DNA from: Anaerolineae bacterium
GTDB lineage: Bacteria > Chloroflexota > Anaerolineae > UBA1429
Assembly: GCA_007118555.1 (NCBI GenBank)
Contig: SKRJ01000392.1
Location: 1-10,823 of the forward strand
Direction of reading: 5' to 3'
DNA length: 10,823 nucleotides
Numbering within the stretch: position 1 is the stretch's first letter; each line of letters opens with the position of its first letter. Below, in pieces: positions 7,187 through 10,823 of this stretch. A model generated the notes under the pieces. That model was given only the letters and a program-made list of their open reading frames with translations. It had not been told where the DNA came from and made no database searches. Both the position numbers and the translations under genes were made by a program.

Positions 7187-7261
7187 TGGCTCCTCGGGCT
7201 GGATTCGAACCAACAACCAACCGGTTAACAGCCGGTCGCTCTACCGTTGAGCTACCGAGGA
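7187..7261 (-). tRNA. tRNA-Asn (anticodon GTT)
   Basis: The minus strand folds into a complete cloverleaf. The acceptor stem TCCTCGG (7261-7255) pairs with CCGAGGA (7197-7191), the D-arm is GCTC/GAGC, and the anticodon arm is ACCGG-CTGTTAA-CCGGT with GTT at 7229-7227. The T-arm is GTTGG-TTCGAAT-CCAGC with one G-T pair. G is the discriminator base and CCA is encoded in the DNA (7189-7187). It delivers asparagine at AAC/AAU codons. It has its own promoter upstream and terminator downstream, so it is a single-gene unit. Confidence 0.97.
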
Positions 7262-7279
7262 ACATTCCGAACAAAGGAG

Positions 7280-7308
7280 AGTGTACTCGCGTTGGCCCTT
7301 GGCGTCAA
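7280..7308 (-). promoter_or_regulatory. Promoter of tRNA-Asn
   Basis: On the minus strand TTGACG (7308-7303) and TACACT (7285-7280) are separated by 17 bp. The predicted start is near 7273, 12 bases before the mature tRNA 5' end. It is back-to-back with the dehydrogenase promoter at 7354. Confidence 0.6.
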
Positions 7309-7353
7309 ATTCTGTTGACAGGTCGGCGACAGAGCATGGCGCAGCATACCTGA

Positions 7354-7382
7354 TTGACAACCTTGCCCCTGCGCCGTACCAT
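7354..7382 (+). promoter_or_regulatory. Promoter of the dehydrogenase-glpK-glpA operon
   Basis: TTGACA at 7354-7359 and TACCAT at 7377-7382 are separated by 17 bp, with a predicted start near 7389 and a leader of about 59 bases. A second TTGACA at 7315-7320 has no matching -10 at a usable distance. No clear operator or catabolite-repression palindrome was seen. Confidence 0.55.
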
Positions 7383-7447
7383 GTGGGCCATTGTGACGCC
7401 ATGCGCCGTGTCGCGCACTGCATTGCCGCCCAGGAGAGGGGATCGCC

Positions 7448-8458
7448 ATGAAAAAGGTCGTCATCACGGGGCCGCGCCAGGCCGAGATCGTCGATGTGCC
7501 CAGGCCCGATGCTATGGGCGAATGGGCCCTGGTCGAGGTCAAGGCCATTCCCATGTGCACCGAGTACAAGGCCTTCATGGCGGGGACGCCCAGCCAGCAT
7601 CTGGGCCACGAGGCGGCGGGCGTCGTCGTCGACGTGGCCCAGCCCGGGCGCGTGTCGGTGGGCGATCGGGTGGCCGTCATGCCCTTTTATCCCTGCGGCG
7701 TCTGCGCTCTGTGCGTCAGCGGCGACTATATCCACTGCCAGCAAGGCTATCCGTACCATGCCTATGCCGGCACGCCCGAAGGCCAGGCCACTTATAACGA
7801 GTACCTGCTCAAGCCCGACTGGCTGTTGCCCCGCATCCCCGACGGCGTCTCCTTCGAGTTGGGGTCGCTGGCGCTGTGTGGCATCGGCCCCACCTTTGGC
7901 GCTATGGACCGCATGGCCGTGGACGCGTTCGACACGGTGCTGGTCACCGGCATGGGGCCGGTGGGGCTGGGCGGCGTGATCAACGGCAAGTACCGGGGCG
8001 CGCGGGTCATTGCCGTCGAGTCGATCCCCTACCGCGCGGAAAAGGCCCGCGCGCTGGGCGCCGACGTGGTGCTGGACCCGGCCGATCCCGACAACCTGGC
8101 GCACATCATGGACGTCACCGGTGGCCGAGGCGTCGACAAGGCGGTGGATTGCTCGGGCGTGGTGGCCGCCCAGCGTTTCTGCATCGACGCCACCCGCCGC
8201 CGTGGCCAGGTCGCCTTTGTGGGCGAGTGCTATGACGCCATGCCGCTGACCATCAGCCCCGATATGATCCGCAAGGGGCTTACGTTGCACGGCTCCTGGC
8301 ATTACAACCTGAGCCTGTTCCCCCAGGTGATGCAGGTGATCGAGGGCTCGCCCGTGGTGAGCCAGCTCATCAGCCACACCTTTCGCCTGGATGATGTGCA
8401 GCAGGCGTTCGAGCTGTCGGCGTCGCACGAGTGCGCCAAGATCATCCTCATACCGTAA
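7448..8458 (+). CDS. Zinc-dependent medium-chain alcohol/polyol dehydrogenase
   Basis: A 336-residue medium-chain dehydrogenase. The catalytic zinc ligands are C37 (IPMCTEY) and the GHE pair H54-E55. The structural zinc loop is CGVCALC plus a fourth cysteine: C83, C86, C89 and C97. The nucleotide fold has GMGPVG at 168-173, and the acid after the second strand (E191 in VIAVES) favours NAD over NADP. The family oxidises alcohols or polyols such as sorbitol, threonine or glycerol-type substrates to ketones or aldehydes. Lying 26 bp before glpK and sharing a promoter with it, this one probably handles a polyol or glycerol-related compound. The exact substrate cannot be read from sequence. CAGGAGAGGGG lies before the ATG. 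It is shorter than most sorbitol dehydrogenases (about 350) but complete at both ends. Confidence 0.88.
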   Translation: MKKVVITGPRQAEIVDVPRPDAMGEWALVEVKAIPMCTEYKAFMAGTPSQHLGHEAAGVVVDVAQPGRVSVGDRVAVMPFYPCGVCALCVSGDYIHCQQGYPYHAYAGTPEGQATYNEYLLKPDWLLPRIPDGVSFELGSLALCGIGPTFGAMDRMAVDAFDTVLVTGMGPVGLGGVINGKYRGARVIAVESIPYRAEKARALGADVVLDPADPDNLAHIMDVTGGRGVDKAVDCSGVVAAQRFCIDATRRRGQVAFVGECYDAMPLTISPDMIRKGLTLHGSWHYNLSLFPQVMQVIEGSPVVSQLISHTFRLDDVQQAFELSASHECAKIILIP

Positions 8459-8484
8459 ACCAAGGCACATGACAGGAGTCAGCG

Positions 8485-10005
8485 ATGAAGCGCTATGTTG
8501 CGGCCATTGACCAGGGTACCACGGGCACCCGCTGCATGCTGTTCGACCACGAGGGCCTGGATGTGGGCCGCCATTACAAGGAGCACGAGCAGATCCTGCC
8601 CCGCCCCGGCTGGGTCGAGCATGATCCGCTCGAGATCTGGCACGCGACCCAAGAGGTTGTGCATGGGGCGCTGGCCCAGGCCAACGTCGCCCCCGAAGAG
8701 TTGGTTGCCCTGGGCATCACCAACCAGCGCGAAACCACCGTGGTGTGGGATCGGCGCACCGGCCGCCCCTACCACAACGCTATTGTGTGGCAGTGCATGC
8801 GCACCCAGGCCATCTGCCGCCAGCTCGAGGAGGACGGCCTCGAGGCCATGTTGCGAGAGCGCACGGGGCTGGTGATCTCGCCCTACTTTTCGGGGCCCAA
8901 GCTCAAGTGGCTGCTGGACAATGTCTCGGGCCTGCGGCAGGCCGCCGAGCGCGGCGACGCCCTCTTTGGCACGGTGGATGCCTGGCTGATCTGGAACCTC
9001 ACCGGCGGGCCCCAGGGCGGCGTGCACGTCACCGACATGACCAACGCCTCGCGCACCCTGCTGATGGACCTGCGCACCTGCCAGTGGGACCGGGAGCTCC
9101 TCAACCTACTGGGCATCCCGCGCCAGATGCTGCCCGAGATTCGCCCTTCCAGCGACAGCGGCACCTATGGCGCCACGCCCAAGTCGCTCTTTGGCGCCAG
9201 CCTGCCGGTGTGCGGCTGCCTCGGCGATCAGCAGGGCGCCCTGGTGGGCCAGACCTGCCTGATGGCCGGCGAGGCGAAAAACACCTATGGCACCGGCTCT
9301 TTTCTGCTCATGCACACGGGCGATCAGCCGGTCCCCTCGGGGAGCGGCCTGCTCAGCACGGTGGCCTATGGGCTGGACGACGGCACCGTTGGCTATGCCC
9401 TGGAGGGCTCGATCGCCGTGACGGGCGGCGCCGTGCAGTGGCTGCGGGACAATCTGGGCATCGTGCAGTCCGCCGCCGGGACCGAGGCCGTGGCCGGCAG
9501 TGTGCCTGACAATGGCGGCGTCTACTTTGTGCCCGCCTTTTCCGGCCTGTACGCCCCCTACTGGGACATGAACGCCCGGGGCGCCATCCTGGGGCTCACC
9601 CGCTATGCCACCAAGGCCCACCTGGTGCGCGCCACGTTAGAGGCCATCTGCTACCGCTCCCGCGAGGTGCTGGAAGCCATGGAGGCCGACGCCGGCATCG
9701 AGCTGCGCAGCCTCAAGGTGGATGGCGGCGCATCGGCCAACAATTTGCTCATGCAGCTCCAGGCCGATATCCTCAACAAGACCGTGATCCGGCCCACGGT
9801 GGGCGAGACCACGGCCCTGGGCTCGGCCTATATGGCGGGGCTCGCCACGGGCTTTTGGAGCGGGCTGGACGATCTCAAACGCAACTGGCAGGTGGAGCGC
9901 GAGTTTGCGCCCACCTGGGACGACGCGCAGCGGGCCGAGGGCTATGCCGGCTGGCAAAAGGCCGTGGCCCGGGCGCAGAATTGGCTGGATAGTGAGGCAG
10001 AATAG
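8485..10005 (+). CDS. glpK: Glycerol kinase
   Basis: It phosphorylates glycerol with ATP to sn-glycerol 3-phosphate in the cytosol. The 506-residue length is typical. FGGY-family features are the phosphate loop IDQGTTGTR (8-16), [12 protein letters not shown] (78-89) with R82-E83 that contact glycerol, W102 in IVWQCMRT, Y134 in SPYFSGPK, catalytic D248 in [15 protein letters not shown] (267-273), and the C-terminal adenine loop DGGASANN (413-420). These glycerol-specific residues support GlpK over xylulose or gluconate kinases. The segment before D248 shows no histidine like the HPr-phosphorylated one of some Firmicutes enzymes, so that control is probably absent. AGGAG at 8474-8478 is well placed. 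It follows the dehydrogenase by 26 bp, and the oxidoreductase gene begins 3 bp after its stop, so the three are one operon. Confidence 0.96.
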   Translation: MKRYVAAIDQGTTGTRCMLFDHEGLDVGRHYKEHEQILPRPGWVEHDPLEIWHATQEVVHGALAQANVAPEELVALGITNQRETTVVWDRRTGRPYHNAIVWQCMRTQAICRQLEEDGLEAMLRERTGLVISPYFSGPKLKWLLDNVSGLRQAAERGDALFGTVDAWLIWNLTGGPQGGVHVTDMTNASRTLLMDLRTCQWDRELLNLLGIPRQMLPEIRPSSDSGTYGATPKSLFGASLPVCGCLGDQQGALVGQTCLMAGEAKNTYGTGSFLLMHTGDQPVPSGSGLLSTVAYGLDDGTVGYALEGSIAVTGGAVQWLRDNLGIVQSAAGTEAVAGSVPDNGGVYFVPAFSGLYAPYWDMNARGAILGLTRYATKAHLVRATLEAICYRSREVLEAMEADAGIELRSLKVDGGASANNLLMQLQADILNKTVIRPTVGETTALGSAYMAGLATGFWSGLDDLKRNWQVEREFAPTWDDAQRAEGYAGWQKAVARAQNWLDSEAE

Positions 10006-10008
10006 CGC

Positions 10009-10823
10009 ATGTATGACGTAATCATCATCGGGGCGGGCGTCGTGGGCGCCCACATCGCCCGTACCCTGGCTCGTTATCAGTTGGACATTCTCCTGCTGGA
10101 CAAGGCCTCGGATGTGGGCGAAGGCACCACCAAGGCCAACACCGCCATCGTCCACGCCGGCTATGACGCCAAGCCCGGCAGCAACAAGGCGCGGTTCAAC
10201 CTGGCGGGCAACGCCATGTTCGACACGGTATGCCGCGAGCTGGACGTCGAGTTCGACCGCTGCGGCAGCTATGTGGTGGGCGTAACCGACGATGATCTCG
10301 CCACGCTGGAGGACCTCTACCGGCGCGGGCTGGAGAACGGCGTCCCCGGGCTGGAGCTTCTCTCGGGCGAGGAGATGCGCCGCCGAGAGCCGGGTCTCAC
10401 CGTCGACACGACCGGCGCCCTGTACGCCGCCACCGGTGGTATCGTCGACCCCTTTGCCCTGTGCTATGCCGCCGCCGAGAACGCCGTGGCCAACGGCGTC
10501 GAGCTCCGGCTCGAGACCGACGTGCAGGGGTTCATCCGGGAGGGCAATGCCATCGTCGGCGTCGAGACCAACCGGGGACCCTTTCGCAGCCGCTGGGTCG
10601 TGATCGCCGCGGGCCTCTGGGCCGACGATCTGATGCACAGCGCGGGGCTGGAGGGGTTCACCATCACGCCGCGCAAGGGCGAGTATTTCGTCCTCGACCG
10701 CGAGGCCATCGCCGCGGTGAACAATGTCCTGTTCCCCTGCCCGACGCCCGTGAGCAAGGGCATCCTGGTGACGCCCACCATCCACGGCAACGTCATGCTG
10801 GGCCCCACCGCCGAGGAGATCGA
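10009..10823 (+). CDS. glpA: GlpA-type FAD-dependent glycerol-3-phosphate dehydrogenase (3' end cut by window)
   Basis: The first 271 residues of a DAO-fold flavoprotein. The FAD-binding loop IIGAGVVGAHIAR (6-18) is followed by the LLLDK strand end. TTKANTAIVHAGYD (40-53) is characteristic of GlpA/LhgO-like oxidases, with VVIAAGLWADDL (197-208) and PRKGEYFVL (221-229) later. It probably oxidises the glycerol 3-phosphate made by GlpK to dihydroxyacetone phosphate, passing electrons to quinone or partner subunits. The related 2-hydroxyglutarate oxidase is possible, but the glpK context argues against it. The ATG lies 3 bp after the glpK stop with GAGG at 9994-9997, so translation is probably coupled. 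The frame is open to the window edge. By analogy with similar operons, an NAD(FAD)-dependent partner gene may follow; this is a prediction. Confidence 0.88.
   Translation, partial: MYDVIIIGAGVVGAHIARTLARYQLDILLLDKASDVGEGTTKANTAIVHAGYDAKPGSNKARFNLAGNAMFDTVCRELDVEFDRCGSYVVGVTDDDLATLEDLYRRGLENGVPGLELLSGEEMRRREPGLTVDTTGALYAATGGIVDPFALCYAAAENAVANGVELRLETDVQGFIREGNAIVGVETNRGPFRSRWVVIAAGLWADDLMHSAGLEGFTITPRKGEYFVLDREAIAAVNNVLFPCPTPVSKGILVTPTIHGNVMLGPTAEEI

Noticed and set aside
7241..8470. 409-codon minus-strand frame opposite the dehydrogenase
   Set aside because: It is antisense to a full zinc dehydrogenase and its end overlaps the tRNA-Asn gene. No domain is recognised.
9637..10785. 382-codon minus-strand frame opposite glpK and glpA
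   Set aside because: It spans the junction of two well-recognised genes on the other strand. Long antisense frames are expected in GC-rich codon usage.

Overview
The window is a GC-rich bacterial chromosome segment. A coding stretch at 301-360 has 46 G/C of 60 bases by hand count. Genes are closely packed, have clear AGGAGG-type ribosome binding sites, and several have recognisable sigma70-type promoters (TTGAC[A/G], 17-18 bp spacer, TA...T). The gene content suggests an environmental heterotroph, possibly Chloroflexota. That placement is an impression from protein style; no taxonomic marker is present.

Layout. (1) 75-2101, plus strand: end of a branched-chain amino acid operon, leuB then ilvE, with a hairpin after ilvE. 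(2) 2172-4088, plus strand: a GNAT-type acetyltransferase with its own promoter, then an alpha/beta hydrolase. (3) 4098-4494, minus strand: a 4-oxalocrotonate tautomerase-like protein with an unusual basic disordered tail and its own promoter, converging on the hydrolase. (4) 4560-5336, plus strand: an isolated, lower-GC small transcription unit with promoter, leader hairpin, two tandem small-protein genes and a strong terminator hairpin. (5) 5365-6575, minus strand: a URO-D superfamily protein with a promoter. (6) 6747-7308, minus strand: a small three-helix membrane protein, a tRNA terminator, tRNA-Asn(GTT) and the tRNA promoter. (7) 7354-10823, plus strand: a promoter followed by a zinc dehydrogenase, glycerol kinase (glpK) and a GlpA-type FAD oxidoreductase cut by the window edge. 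This forms a polyol/glycerol catabolic operon.

How the genes work together. LeuB and IlvE supply consecutive late steps of leucine synthesis: oxidative decarboxylation of 3-isopropylmalate, then transamination of 2-oxoisocaproate. The dehydrogenase-GlpK-GlpA set probably feeds glycerol, or a related polyol, into dihydroxyacetone phosphate. The genes between these two operons are mostly single-gene units without an obvious shared pathway.

The most interesting part is 4560-5336. Its two small proteins (64 and 72 aa) have no function I recognise. They look like paralogues of each other: 11 identities in the first 39 gapless positions (including M-x-N-N-D, H11, I13, Y15, L19), and both end in V-C-x7-T-x-L-C. 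The architecture fits a peptide precursor, signalling peptide or small regulatory protein pair. No processing or export gene lies in the window, so function is open.
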